DNA from: Syntrophus sp034006265
GTDB taxonomy: Bacteria; Desulfobacterota; Syntrophia; Syntrophales; Syntrophaceae
Reading direction: 5' to 3'
Length of the DNA stretch: 32,172 nucleotides
Assembly: GCA_034006265.1 (NCBI GenBank)
Contig: JAVETB010000026.1
Location: 1 to 32,172 of the forward strand
Program-made: the position numbers and the translations under genes
Shown here: one piece after another, positions 14,491 through 23,900 of the stretch
Numbering within the stretch: the first letter of the stretch is position 1
Layout: every line of letters begins with the position of its first letter
The notes under the pieces: model-generated
Seen by the model: only the letters and a program-made list of their open reading frames with translations
The model's database searches: none
What the model was told of the DNA's origin: nothing

Positions 14491-15429
14491 ATGGCTCAAC
14501 CAACCATACTGTTCATGGGAACCCCCGAATTTGCGCTGCCATCGCTGGAAAAGCTGGTTGAAAGGGGTTATGAAATCGCCGCAGTTGTCACACAACCGGA
14601 CCGCCCGAAAGGGCGGGGAAAGCACCTGGTGGCGCCGCCGGTCAAAGTCGCGGCGGCCCGCTGGAACATCCCGGTCCTCCAGCCCCAGAAGGTCAGAGAT
14701 CCCTCCTTTCTGGAGATCCTGAAGCAGTTCCCGGCGGACCTGATCGTCGTTGCGGCGTTCGGGCAGATCCTGCCCAGGGAGGTCCTGTATTTTCCGCCTC
14801 TGGGCTGCATCAATGTCCATCCCTCCCTGCTCCCCAGATATCGCGGGGCAGCGCCGCTCAACTGGACCCTGATCAACGGGGAAACCCGCACCGGCGTCAC
14901 CATCATGTATATGGATGAGGGATTGGATGCGGGGGATATTCTTCTTCAAAAAGAAACCCCGATCGACCAGGAGGAGAGCTTCGGCCATCTTCATGACCGC
15001 CTGGCGGCCCTTGGAGCGGATCTGCTTGTTCGGGCGATTCAACTGCTCGAGACCCACCAGGCACCCAGAATCCCTCAGGATAACTCGTTGAGCTCCTATG
15101 CGCCGAGGCTGAAAAAAGAGCACGGACTGATTCGCTGGGACCAAGAGGTTTCCGTAATCGTCAATCAGATCAGGGGTCTGTCCCCTTCCCCCTGCGCTTA
15201 CACGTTCCTGGACGGCAAGACCCTGAAGATCTTTGCGGCCAGGGGAATCGAGCAGCCCGTATCGGAAAAACCCGGTCAGGTCCGGAGCGGAACGAAGGAG
15301 GGATTGCCTGTGACCGCAAAAAACGGCTACGTTGTCTTGAAGGACATTCAGATGGAAAACCGCAAGCGCATGAACGCATCGGATTTTCTTAGAGGCTACG
15401 AACTGCGTCCCGATGCGGTTCTTGGCTGA
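14491..15429 (+). CDS. fmt: Methionyl-tRNA formyltransferase
   Basis: 312 residues, a typical length. The N-terminal formyltransferase domain has FMGTPEFALPSLEKL, the catalytic segment INVHPSLLPRYRGAAPLNW (Asn and His) and MDEGLDAGDIL (catalytic Asp). The C-terminal tRNA-binding domain follows (about 205-312: IRWDQEVSVIVNQIRGLSPS). It formylates Met-tRNAfMet with 10-formyl-tetrahydrofolate. The start has CAGGAGATTTTCCAAA upstream. The usual partner gene for peptide deformylase is not adjacent here; rsmB follows immediately. Confidence 0.96.
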   Translation: MAQPTILFMGTPEFALPSLEKLVERGYEIAAVVTQPDRPKGRGKHLVAPPVKVAAARWNIPVLQPQKVRDPSFLEILKQFPADLIVVAAFGQILPREVLYFPPLGCINVHPSLLPRYRGAAPLNWTLINGETRTGVTIMYMDEGLDAGDILLQKETPIDQEESFGHLHDRLAALGADLLVRAIQLLETHQAPRIPQDNSLSSYAPRLKKEHGLIRWDQEVSVIVNQIRGLSPSPCAYTFLDGKTLKIFAARGIEQPVSEKPGQVRSGTKEGLPVTAKNGYVVLKDIQMENRKRMNASDFLRGYELRPDAVLG

Positions 15430-15430
15430 A

Positions 15431-16786
15431 ATGATTCCCTCCCCACGCAGTCTGGCCGTAGATCTCCTGGATCGCATCGACCGAACGGGGGCGTTCGCCG
15501 AGCCCCTCCTCGATGCCTGTCTCCGCCGTCATGCCCTTGCCAATACCGCGGACCGTCATCTCCTTACCTCCCTGGTTTACGGCACGCTGAGGATGAGGGG
15601 ACATCTCGACTGGATCATTGAGCGACTTTACAAGGGAACGTTCGCATCCATGCAGGATGGGATCAAAAACATTCTGAGGACGGCCCTCTATCAGTTTCTG
15701 TTTATGGAGCGGATCCCCGCTTTTGCCCTGGTCAATGAAGCCGTTGAGCTGACCAGGAACCGCTACCCCGGCCGGGAACATCTGGTGAACGCCCTGCTGA
15801 GAAACGCCGTGCGCAGAGGACGGAGCCATGACTTTCCCTACCCGGATATGGGGAAAAATCCGGAGGAGCACATCTCCGTTGTCTGCTCCCACCCGCTCTG
15901 GCTGGTGCACCGCTGGAGCAGGATGTACGGTCCGGAGCAAACCCTTTCCCTCTGCCGCGCCAACAACCGGGTCCCACCCGTGACCCTTCGAGTCAACACC
16001 CTCAAATCGACGCGCCCCGGTTTAAAGGCACTGCTGGAAGATGAGGGATTCTCCGTCACCGAGTCACATTTCTCCCCGGACGGATTGCAATTGAACGGCC
16101 CCTCCGATGATCTCCGATCATCTTCCGCGGGGCGCCAGGGTCTTTTCCTTCTCCAGGACGAGGCTTCCCAGTTGATCGCCCGCCTGGTCTCACCGGAGCC
16201 GGGAGAGGAAATCCTAGACCTGTGCTGCGGCGTCGGTGTCAAGACGACCCACTTGGCCGCCCTGATGAAGAATGGGGGCCGCATTCTGGCCGTGGACCTC
16301 TATCCGGGCAAGCTGGACGCCCTGAATCGCCTGGCGGCGAAGATGGGCATTACCATGGTTGAAACCCTCAAGGCGGATGCTTCGACACAATGGGGGGAAT
16401 TGCTCCAGGAAAAATTCGACCGCGTTCTCGTCGACGCACCCTGTTCAGGTCTGGGAACCCTGCGGAGAAATCCGGAAATCAAATGGCGCCTGAAGCCTCA
16501 GGACCCTTCTTCCCACGGCCGCCTTCAGGCCGGCATCATGGATCGCGCCGCCGCTCTTCTCCGCCGCGGTGGACGTCTCGTTTACAGCACCTGCACGATC
16601 CTTCCCGAAGAAAACGAACTTCTCATCGGGAATTTTCTCTCCCGTCACGGGGAGTTTTCCATCAGCCCATCGGACGGAATTTCTCCTGAGGCCTCAACCC
16701 TGATCGGGGAGGATGGATTTTTCCGGACGGCTCCCGACACGTCCGGCATGGATGGATTTTTTGCGGCCATTCTCGTCAAGCATTGA
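15431..16786 (+). CDS. rsmB: 16S rRNA (cytosine-967-C5) methyltransferase RsmB
   Basis: 451 residues from the ATG at 15431 (MIPSPRSLAVDLLDRIDRTG), which matches the family start; an in-frame ATG at 15413 inside fmt would add six residues. The N-terminal NusB-like domain (about 1-140, HLLTSLVYGTLRMRGHLDW...ALLRNAVRR) is followed by the Rossmann methyltransferase domain with EILDLCCGVGVKTTHLAAL for SAM binding, DAPCSGLGTLRRNPEIKW (motif IV Cys) and LVYSTCTI (motif VI catalytic Cys). The SAM loop reads CCGVGVKT instead of the usual CAAPGGKT, a mild divergence. It modifies C967 of 16S rRNA. Confidence 0.94.
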   Translation: MIPSPRSLAVDLLDRIDRTGAFAEPLLDACLRRHALANTADRHLLTSLVYGTLRMRGHLDWIIERLYKGTFASMQDGIKNILRTALYQFLFMERIPAFALVNEAVELTRNRYPGREHLVNALLRNAVRRGRSHDFPYPDMGKNPEEHISVVCSHPLWLVHRWSRMYGPEQTLSLCRANNRVPPVTLRVNTLKSTRPGLKALLEDEGFSVTESHFSPDGLQLNGPSDDLRSSSAGRQGLFLLQDEASQLIARLVSPEPGEEILDLCCGVGVKTTHLAALMKNGGRILAVDLYPGKLDALNRLAAKMGITMVETLKADASTQWGELLQEKFDRVLVDAPCSGLGTLRRNPEIKWRLKPQDPSSHGRLQAGIMDRAAALLRRGGRLVYSTCTILPEENELLIGNFLSRHGEFSISPSDGISPEASTLIGEDGFFRTAPDTSGMDGFFAAILVKH

Positions 16787-16903
16787 TTTCCGCTGCCTGG
16801 CCGGCTTGCGCCCCTCCGGCGAGAAACGCGGCATTGCCTTCAGGACCGAAGTCGTATAGGATCCCGGTTCAACGCATCACAATCATAGACAAGGAGAGCT
16901 GGA

Positions 16904-17158
16904 ATGAAAAAAACGATCATATGGATGATTGCCTGCCTGATGGTGAGCGGCTGCGCCGTCTCCGAAAAGTACGCCCGGATGTCCTCGACCGTCATCGACT
17001 GCAAGGCTGACCAGATCGAAATTGAAAACGCGCCTCTGATCGGCTTCTGGGGTACGCAGAGCTGGGAGGCAATCTGCAAGGGGAAAAGGTACATCTGCAG
17101 TCATGATCCCCAGACCGGCGTGAACTGCACAGAAATGATCAACCCCTTCGCCCCATAA
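16904..17158 (+). CDS. Small lipoprotein of unknown function
   Basis: 84 residues. MKKTIIWMIACLMVSGC is a type II signal peptide with the lipobox MVSGC. The mature part has four more Cys (IDCKADQ, AICKGKRYICSH, NCTEM), which may form disulfides in the periplasm. The ATG follows AAGGAGAGCTGG. It lies about 120 bases after rsmB and is convergent with the hydrolase gene at 17241. No family is recognised. Confidence 0.75.
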   Translation: MKKTIIWMIACLMVSGCAVSEKYARMSSTVIDCKADQIEIENAPLIGFWGTQSWEAICKGKRYICSHDPQTGVNCTEMINPFAP

Positions 17159-17240
17159 GGCAACGGCTCCGGAGAACGGCGCGTTGCGCGGATCAGCAAC
17201 TCTTTATCCGGACGCTGTTTCGGAGAACACGCCTCCTGCG

Positions 17241-18131
17241 TCACGGCTGAACAAGCGCATCGTAAATGCGCCTGGCCACCTCCCTGTCGTTCAGGTACCC
17301 CGCAATCCCGTGACGGTTTTCCGTATGATTCCGCACATCCGTCTTGTTTTCCACGGCAGGATTCAATGGAAAATTCTCCTTGTCCAGGGGATGCAGGGCG
17401 ACCACGTCGCGCTCGTCCATCGCGTTGAACCACTTCCCGACGCATGCCGGATGTTTGTTCGGTGCGAGAGATTTCCGGATCGCCGTGATCGCCAGCGGAG
17501 AACCGACCGTCACAAACAGCGGGACATTCCAGCGGAGCTCCTTCCCTTCACGGCGGAGGAGGCTGTAGGAAACAACGGTGCCCAGTGAATGTGAGACAAC
17601 CACCGTCGGAACGTCCGGAAGCATGGCTTTGCGGATTCCCGTTTCAATCTCGTCCCGGATGCCGATGTTGTAGAGGTACTGGTACACGTCATTCGTGGCG
17701 ATGGCGATGCTGGCCCCGCTCGCTCCCGGCACGAAGCGGTCGATCGCCTTCAGCACACCCTGGAGCCATTCCCAGTTGAGCGGCCCCTTTGCGATGACTT
17801 CCGCTCCGGCCGCCTCGGCGAGCATGGCGTCACTGATTCCCGCCCGCTGCTGCACCTCCTGGATCACGGCCCGCATGAAAGTTCTCTCCTCATCGTCGGC
17901 GTTGTCCCCCTTGACAATGACCTCCGCCACCTTTTCCGGCGGCAGTCCGCTCACGAGGCCATGGAGGGTATCGCCATAATAGGGAAACCGGATGGCATCC
18001 CCGGAAATCGGCATGGAAAGCCCATTCTTTTCAAGCCCCTCCCGAAATGCGGCAATCCACTGCATCTTGAGCGCGGCGGCATCCTTGTGCTCCTGCGCAC
18101 GACCGTGTATGAACACCAGCTGTTTCATCAT
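17241..18131 (-). CDS. Alpha/beta hydrolase (lipase/esterase-like), last gene of the caspase operon
   Basis: 296 residues from the ATG at 18131, chosen because AGGAGGAATAGA precedes it and the caspase stop overlaps it (ATGA). The fold starts with LVFIHGRAQ (oxyanion HG, about 5-13). The nucleophile elbow is VVVSHSLGTVVSYS (Ser182), the acid is probably Asp239 or Asp242 in NAMDERDVV, and the His is probably His274 in ENRHGIAGYL. A hydrophobic Ala/Gly-rich patch lies at about 134-147. No signal peptide is seen, so it is probably cytoplasmic or activated in place. Coupling to a caspase-like protease suggests an effector that could be activated by cleavage or complex formation (inference). Substrate unknown; lipids are plausible from the GHSLG-like elbow. 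Confidence 0.8.
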   Translation of the reverse strand: MMKQLVFIHGRAQEHKDAAALKMQWIAAFREGLEKNGLSMPISGDAIRFPYYGDTLHGLVSGLPPEKVAEVIVKGDNADDEERTFMRAVIQEVQQRAGISDAMLAEAAGAEVIAKGPLNWEWLQGVLKAIDRFVPGASGASIAIATNDVYQYLYNIGIRDEIETGIRKAMLPDVPTVVVSHSLGTVVSYSLLRREGKELRWNVPLFVTVGSPLAITAIRKSLAPNKHPACVGKWFNAMDERDVVALHPLDKENFPLNPAVENKTDVRNHTENRHGIAGYLNDREVARRIYDALVQP

Positions 18132-19879
18132 TCTATTCCTCCTGAGAGAATTGCTTTTCGAAGCATGGCGACACCCTTCCCATTGAACATCGTCCAGAGC
18201 GAGGGAAGCCGGCATTGTTCGATTCCGTGAAGCGATGGCGGCAACTGCGCCCGGTAGGCGGAAAGAAGGGCCCACCCCTGGGAAAGCATTGGAAAAGGCG
18301 GGACAAAACGCCCCCTGATCGGCGCCCTCGAAAGAAGCGCAATATCGAAGAAGACAAGACCAAGATCGGCTTCCATGTAGGAGCGCATCTCGTCGATCAG
18401 GTCGCGACGCTGCAGGCTGTCATAGACGTAGGCCGCGTAGAGCGCCAGGGACGGATCGACCCCTTTTGCGTATTGCATGCGCCTCGCCAGGGAGAGACCG
18501 CCCTCCTCGTTGAGGCGGAATACGCCCAGGGCGGCCGATGCCGCGATCGTCGCCCGCAGGGAACGCAGTTCGTTTACCGCATGGGCATACTCGCCCCAGC
18601 GCCACGTGTTTTCCGAAGGTTCATAGCTCACATCCACCAGCTGCCCCCCTTCGAAGCTGAGGGCGGCGATGAAATCCGGCAGTGCGGGAACAGCGACACC
18701 GCATCCGTTTTCGAGGACAAGGAGCACGTTCGCCCCCGGCGCCGTCAGCCCTCCTACCCGGACAGTGTCTCCCGCCGTGCCCAGCAGTTCGACGGCCACA
18801 TCGCGCTGGACCGTGTCAACGATCCGCGCGCCCCGGATCTTGAACCCGCACTGGGTTTCGAAATGCATTGGGCCGAAGGGCTCCGCCTGGTTGGCCACCG
18901 CCTCGAGCAGCCCCCTTTCGCGGCCGCCTGATTTGATGCTGAGCAATTCCTTCCATTTGTGCTGGTCGCCTTCGAGGGATGCGGATACCAGCCCCTCGGA
19001 AACCGTGAAGGGCGTAACCGGAGGCGGCTCGCGCGCGGGAGTGCCTGGGGAGAAGGTCCGGGAGAGAAGCCTGCCCTTGAAGGGCATGCGTGCGATCCAT
19101 GCATCCTCCGTATGGCGGCTGATCCGGTCGTCGGGCAGCTGGTTGAGCTTCGGGTCGATCTTCATGGCAGACAGGCGGGCCGGCACGTCCCTCTTGAGAC
19201 AGTCCGCCAGCTCTCCCAGGCGGAGTTCGGCGACGACCCGGCCGTCCTCCTCAACGGGATGCAGAGTCTCCTGGTGCCGCCCGGTAAGGTAGTCCAGCAG
19301 CACCTCCGTGTACAGCGCCGAATAGCGCTTGGCCGCTTCAGCCGCCGCCGCGGCCGGATCGACAATTTCCAGGGAGGGTTTCCCGCGGGCGCACGAAAAG
19401 AGGATGTCAACAGGCTTCTCCGTCCCGCTGACGGGCTCGTTGGGAAACACTTCGCCGCCCTTGATCTGCAGGGCCAGGAGCCCCTCCGCGGCACTCCTGC
19501 AGGCATCGGATATCAAGACGACATGGCTGATTCCGCAATACCGGGCAAGGCGCACGCTTCCCTCGACGTTGACGGCCTCGTTGACGTTTTTCGGAGCACC
19601 GGAAAGAAGCCAGAATTCGCTGTCGATGTTGATTCCGTGTCCGGAAAAATAGACGATCAGCTGCTCCACCGAGGCCCGGTCGACGAGGGCAGTGATTGCC
19701 GAATGGACCTGCTCAACGGTTACGGGATTCTTTTCGTCCGTCAGGACCTGCAGGCGCCCTTCGTCGATTCCCTGCCTGCGCGCCCAGTCCGTCATGCGTT
19801 GGACGCTCGGCGTTACCGCCTGGAGCTCGGGCAGATTGCCCGTTTTGCTGACACCGATAAGAACGGCGGCCCTCTCCAT
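18128..19879 (-). CDS. Caspase-family (C14) protease with large C-terminal domain
   Basis: 583 residues with AAGGAGGTTCGAA before the ATG. The N-terminal 250 residues form a caspase-like fold: start AAVLIGVSKTG, catalytic His81 in VYFSGHGIN, catalytic Cys127 in ISDACRSA, and a later strand DILFSCARGKPS. The dyad is intact. Residues from about 265 to 583 form a second region, with a beta-rich part (FKIRGARIVDTVQRDVAVEL, GANVLLVLENGCG) and a helical end (LARRMQYAKGVDPSLALYAAYVYDSL), which I do not recognise. It may sense or bind a partner. It lies 46 bases after a subtilase-like gene and overlaps the hydrolase gene. Bacterial caspase homologues are known in defence and programmed-death systems; that role here is inference. 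Confidence 0.85.
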   Translation of the reverse strand: MERAAVLIGVSKTGNLPELQAVTPSVQRMTDWARRQGIDEGRLQVLTDEKNPVTVEQVHSAITALVDRASVEQLIVYFSGHGINIDSEFWLLSGAPKNVNEAVNVEGSVRLARYCGISHVVLISDACRSAAEGLLALQIKGGEVFPNEPVSGTEKPVDILFSCARGKPSLEIVDPAAAAAEAAKRYSALYTEVLLDYLTGRHQETLHPVEEDGRVVAELRLGELADCLKRDVPARLSAMKIDPKLNQLPDDRISRHTEDAWIARMPFKGRLLSRTFSPGTPAREPPPVTPFTVSEGLVSASLEGDQHKWKELLSIKSGGRERGLLEAVANQAEPFGPMHFETQCGFKIRGARIVDTVQRDVAVELLGTAGDTVRVGGLTAPGANVLLVLENGCGVAVPALPDFIAALSFEGGQLVDVSYEPSENTWRWGEYAHAVNELRSLRATIAASAALGVFRLNEEGGLSLARRMQYAKGVDPSLALYAAYVYDSLQRRDLIDEMRSYMEADLGLVFFDIALLSRAPIRGRFVPPFPMLSQGWALLSAYRAQLPPSLHGIEQCRLPSLWTMFNGKGVAMLRKAILSGGIE

Positions 19880-19925
19880 TTCGAACCTCCTTCTGTTGAT
19901 CTGCTTCCGTGCCGCCTCGACAGCC

Positions 19926-20624
19926 TCACGGCTCGAGAGGCTTCAGGATAACCGTTCCCGGAGCCTGGATGTCGCCTTTCCCGGACCAATCGTTCGTCGT
20001 TCCCACAGAGATTATATTGGCCGCCCCACCCTGAGCGCAGGCTGCGGGATACACCCTGACATCCGGCCCGTAGTTGCCGGCAGCCGCAACAAAGAGCACT
20101 TCTGGATGCTTTGCGATGGCGGAACACAGATCGCTGTAATCGTCCGTCCCTTCGATAAATCCCAGGCTGAGATTGACGACTCCGGCCCCACGGGAGGCGG
20201 CCCAGTCGATTGCCGAAATCACGGCGTGCTTGTCTACCGTACCGTCGGCACCCGCCACCTTCGCGACAAGAATCCTCGGAGAAGGCAGGTTCTGGAATTC
20301 CGGAGGCGCTGCACTCCGGGCTTGCAGCGCCAGAATGGCCACAATCGTACCGTGTCCGATCCTGTCTTCCGGACCCTCCCCGGTAAAATCCTCCTGCTCG
20401 GCAATCAACCCCCTGATCTGCGGATGATCGGCCAGGATCCCGGAATCGATGACGGCTATCGTCGTGGAGCGATCGGTATAGGGCGGCGGATACAGGGGAA
20501 TGCCCTGAACGACATGCCAGTTTCCCCTCTCGTCGCGCAGCCTGATGTCGCCCTCCTGCGGACCACTCGCCCCGGTTCCGGCGGGTCCTCCCATCAAAAA
20601 GCCTTTTCCTCTCTTCTCCTGCAT
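19926..20624 (-). CDS. Subtilase (S8)-like protein without the catalytic serine
   Basis: 232 residues from the ATG at 20624, supported by a G-rich site (GGGGGGGAGAAA). The upstream in-frame ATG at 20702 lies at the transcription start and is rejected. The S8 core is clear: Asp60 in TIAVIDSGI, His91 in RIGHGTIVA, the substrate-binding NLSLG strand (about 151-155) and the oxyanion Asn184 in FVAAAGNYG. The protein ends at DIQAPGTVILKPLEP, exactly where active enzymes go on to the GTS-A-P motif with the catalytic Ser. That motif is absent from all frames up to the caspase start. No signal peptide or typical prodomain is seen. It is therefore likely a pseudoprotease, sensor or protein-binding subunit. 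Confidence 0.8.
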   Translation of the reverse strand: MQEKRGKGFLMGGPAGTGASGPQEGDIRLRDERGNWHVVQGIPLYPPPYTDRSTTIAVIDSGILADHPQIRGLIAEQEDFTGEGPEDRIGHGTIVAILALQARSAAPPEFQNLPSPRILVAKVAGADGTVDKHAVISAIDWAASRGAGVVNLSLGFIEGTDDYSDLCSAIAKHPEVLFVAAAGNYGPDVRVYPAACAQGGAANIISVGTTNDWSGKGDIQAPGTVILKPLEP

Positions 20625-20656
20625 TTTCTCCCCCCCACCTGTTGACACCCCTGGTA

Positions 20657-20681
20657 TTCTCCGTACCATTTTCTCAGTACC
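20657..20681. promoter_or_regulatory. Direct repeat in the leader of the protease operon, possible operator
   Basis: TTCTCCGTACC (20657-20667) and TTCTCAGTACC (20671-20681) match at 10 of 11 positions with a 14-base period, located about 25-50 bases after the predicted transcription start on the minus strand. The arrangement resembles a tandem binding site for a repressor. Confidence 0.4.
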
Positions 20682-20710
20682 GAAAAGAACGCGCCTCTCC
20701 ATGCAGAAAA

Positions 20711-20739
20711 AGTATATAGGCCCCTGCAGCGCGTGTCAA
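20711..20739 (-). promoter_or_regulatory. Strong sigma-70 promoter of the subtilase-caspase-hydrolase operon
   Basis: Perfect -35 TTGACA (20739-20734), 17-base spacer, -10 TATACT (20716-20711). Transcription would start near 20704, leaving an 80-base leader before the subtilase start at 20624. The T-tract of the upstream terminator supplies the first bases of the -35 box. Confidence 0.85.
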
Positions 20740-20763
20740 AAAAAATCCGGGGCAACAGCCCGG
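20740..20763 (-). terminator. Intrinsic terminator after the RND pump gene
   Basis: On the minus strand CCGGGC-TGTT-GCCCCGG (20763-20747) forms a compact GC stem with one bulged C, followed by A and eight T. It lies about 225 bases after the RND stop and abuts the next promoter. The stretch 20764-20986 holds no gene that I can support. Confidence 0.75.
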
Positions 20764-20986
20764 CGGCATCTTGCTGCGTATCACCCTGAGGGACTCTTAC
20801 GGTTCCGGATTTCCAGCGTATTTCCGCATTTCGTCATGGCAGCGCAGCCATGTGCAACGTCCTCGGAGCACGATCCGGATAAAGCCGGAGACGCCGTCAG
20901 GGCCTCTTCTCCTGCGGCAGGGTTCGTTTCGTTCAGCCGATGGAATGCCTTCGGGCGTTCTGTTTTTTTGTGGATGCCTTGATTGG

Positions 20987-23900
20987 TCATGGTTCCGTCC
21001 CCGTCGTGGAGTCTTGTTTCCGAAGGCCGCCGGCGATCCGGCTCCGCAATTTTTCCATCACGACATAGAACACCGGCGTCACATACAGGGTCAGCGTCTG
21101 CGAGAAGAGCAGCCCGCCGACGACGGCCAGACCCAGAGGGCGCCGGGATTCGGCCCCTGCGCCGTATCCGAGAGCGATGGGCAGACCGGCCATGAGGGCG
21201 GCCATCGTCGTCATCATGATCGGACGGAAACGGACAAGGCAGGCCTCGTAGACGGCGTCATGCGGATTCTTCCCCTGTTTTCGCTGCGCCTCGATGGCAA
21301 AATCCACCATCATGATTCCGTTCTTCTTCACAAGGCCGACCAGCATGACTATACCCACGAAGGCATAGATGGAAAGGTCATGGCGGAAAGCCATAAGGGC
21401 CAGCAGCGCCCCGAAACCGGCGAAAGGCAGGGCGGAGAGAATGGTGACGGGATGATAGAAACTTTCATAGAGGATCCCCAGAATGATGTAGATCACCACA
21501 ATGGCCAGGATCAGCAGAATTCCCATGCTGGCAAGAGATGACTGGAAGGCCTTCGCGGTTCCCTGAAATTCGTAAGTCATCCCGGAGGGCATGGAGGCGG
21601 CCGTCATGGCCTGGATCCTCTCCACCGCCTGGCCGAGTGAATAGCCAGGCTTGAGGTTGAACGAAATGGTCACTGAGGGCAGCTGGCCGGAATGGCTGAT
21701 GGTCAGCGGGCCGATATCCTCCCGCAGCGTCGTGATCGCCCTCAGGGGAACCAGCTGCCCGGTGGAAGACCGGACATGAAGCATGGACAGCACGGAAGGA
21801 TCGGTCCGATACTGAGGGAGGAGTTCCAGGATGACCTGATAATCGTTGTTCGGGGTGTAGATCGTCGAAATCTGGCGCGACCCGTAGGCGCTGTAAAGGG
21901 CGTTTTCAATCTGCATCGGCGTGACGTTCAGGATGAACGCCTGATCGCGGTCGATATCGATGTGCACCTCGGGATTCTTCAGCTGCAGGTCGCTGCTCAC
22001 ATCCTGCAGCTCCTCCATCCGGCGCATCCGATCCTCCATTTCAGCGCCGTAGCGGAACAGCTCCTTCGTTTCAATCCCCTGGAATGTCACCTGATAGAGG
22101 CTTTTGGTCACACGTCCGCCAATGTTGATCGGGGGCGGGTTGGTCGGAAAGGCCCTGATGCCCGGAACGGAGGCGAGCTTTGGCCGGAGCCTGTCGATCA
22201 CCTGATCCGCACTGAGCTCCCTTTCACGGCGCGGCTTGAGGACGATGAACATGCTCCCCGTATTCGCGGCGACCTGGCCGCCTCCCGAGGCCACGCTGCA
22301 CATGAAGCGGTCGACGTTGGGGTCCTTCTGCACGATATCGAGCAGAGCCAGCTGATGCTGAACCATGGAATCGAAGGAGATGTTCTCTGCCGCCTCTGTC
22401 CTTATCGAGATCTGGTCCCGGTCTTCGGAGGGGATGAAGCCCTTGGGAATAGCATAAAACAGGAAGACCGTTGCGGCTAGAAGGGCGGCGGAAAAGATCA
22501 GGGTTGCGCGCTCACGGGAAAGGACCCAAAGCAGGGTGCGGCGGTAAAAGCTGAGCATCGCATCAAACCCCGCCTCCACCAAGAGGTAGACCCGCCCGTG
22601 CCGTTCTCTGCCCGGGACGCGGATGAACCGGCTGGCGAGCATGGGGGTCAGGCTCAGGGAGACGAAGCCGCTGATCAGAACGGCCACGGCAATGGTGACG
22701 GAAAACTCCCGGAAGAGGCGTCCCACGATGCCCCCCATGAAGAGGACGGGGATGAACACGGCGGCCAGCGAGAGGGTCATGGATACGATGGTGAAGCCGA
22801 TTTCACGGGCCCCTTCCAGGGCCGCCTGCATCCGCGGTTTCCCCATCTCGACATGCCTCATGATATTTTCCAGCATGACGATGGCGTCATCGACGACGAA
22901 CCCCACAGACAGGGTCAGGGCCATGAGGGAGAGGTTGTCGATGCTGTAATCCAGAAGGTACATGACGGCAAAGGTTCCAATAAGGGAGACGGGGAGGGTC
23001 AAGCTCGGAATGGCCGTTGCGGACAGATTGCGAAGAAAGAGAAAGATGACCAGGACGACGAGTACGAGGGTCAGATACAGGGTGAACTGCACATCCCTTG
23101 CCGAGTCCTTGATGGGAATGCTGCTGTCGCGCAGGACCACCAGGGATACGGATGCCGGCAGCTTTTCGCGGAAGGCGGGCAGCAGGGCCTTGATGGCGTC
23201 GGCGACCTGGATCGTGTTGGTTCCAGGCTGCCGCTGAATGGCCAGGATGATGGCGCGGCTGCGGGTTGTCGGCGTGGCGAACCATGCCGCCACCCTGTCA
23301 TTTTCAACGCTGTCCCGAACGTTCCCCAGCTCCTGAAGGCGCACGGGCTGGCCGTCGCGGTAGGCCACGACGAGAGGCAGATACAGGCCGGCCTTCATCA
23401 GCTGGTTTTCGGACTGCAGTGTGGCCAGGGTTTGCGGGCCGGTGAGGGTTCCCAGGGGATTGTTGACATTGTAATGGCTGATCACCGAGGACACTTCGTC
23501 GATGCCGATGCCGCGGGAAGCCAGGGCATGGGGATCCAGTTCGATGCGGACGGCGTACTTCTGCGAGCCGTAGACGGACACCTGCGCCACGCCGGTCACC
23601 CGCGATATCTGCTGCGCAAGCTGCGTTTCCCCGTACTCGTTGAGAACATACATTGGAAGGGTTGGGCTGGTCAGGGCCAGGTACAGAATCGGCTGGTCGG
23701 CGGGATTGACCTTGCGGAAGGACGGCGGCGTCGGCAGATCCTCGGGCAGACGACGGCTGGCGCGCGAGATGGCGGACTGCACATCCTGGGCCGCCGCGTC
23801 GATATCGCGATTCAGGTCAAACTGCAGGGTGATACGGGTCGAACTCTGAGAGCTTGTGGAGATCATGGAGTCTAGGCCGGCAATGGTCGTGAACTCCTTT

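Noticed and set aside
18959..19951. 330-codon plus-strand frame opposite the caspase gene
   Set aside because: Shadow of the GC-rich caspase coding sequence, without motifs or ribosome site.
22598..23875. Long plus-strand reading frame opposite the RND gene
   Set aside because: It is antisense to a clear, full-length pump gene; its composition (many Gly, Asp, His, Gln) is typical of a GC-rich shadow frame.
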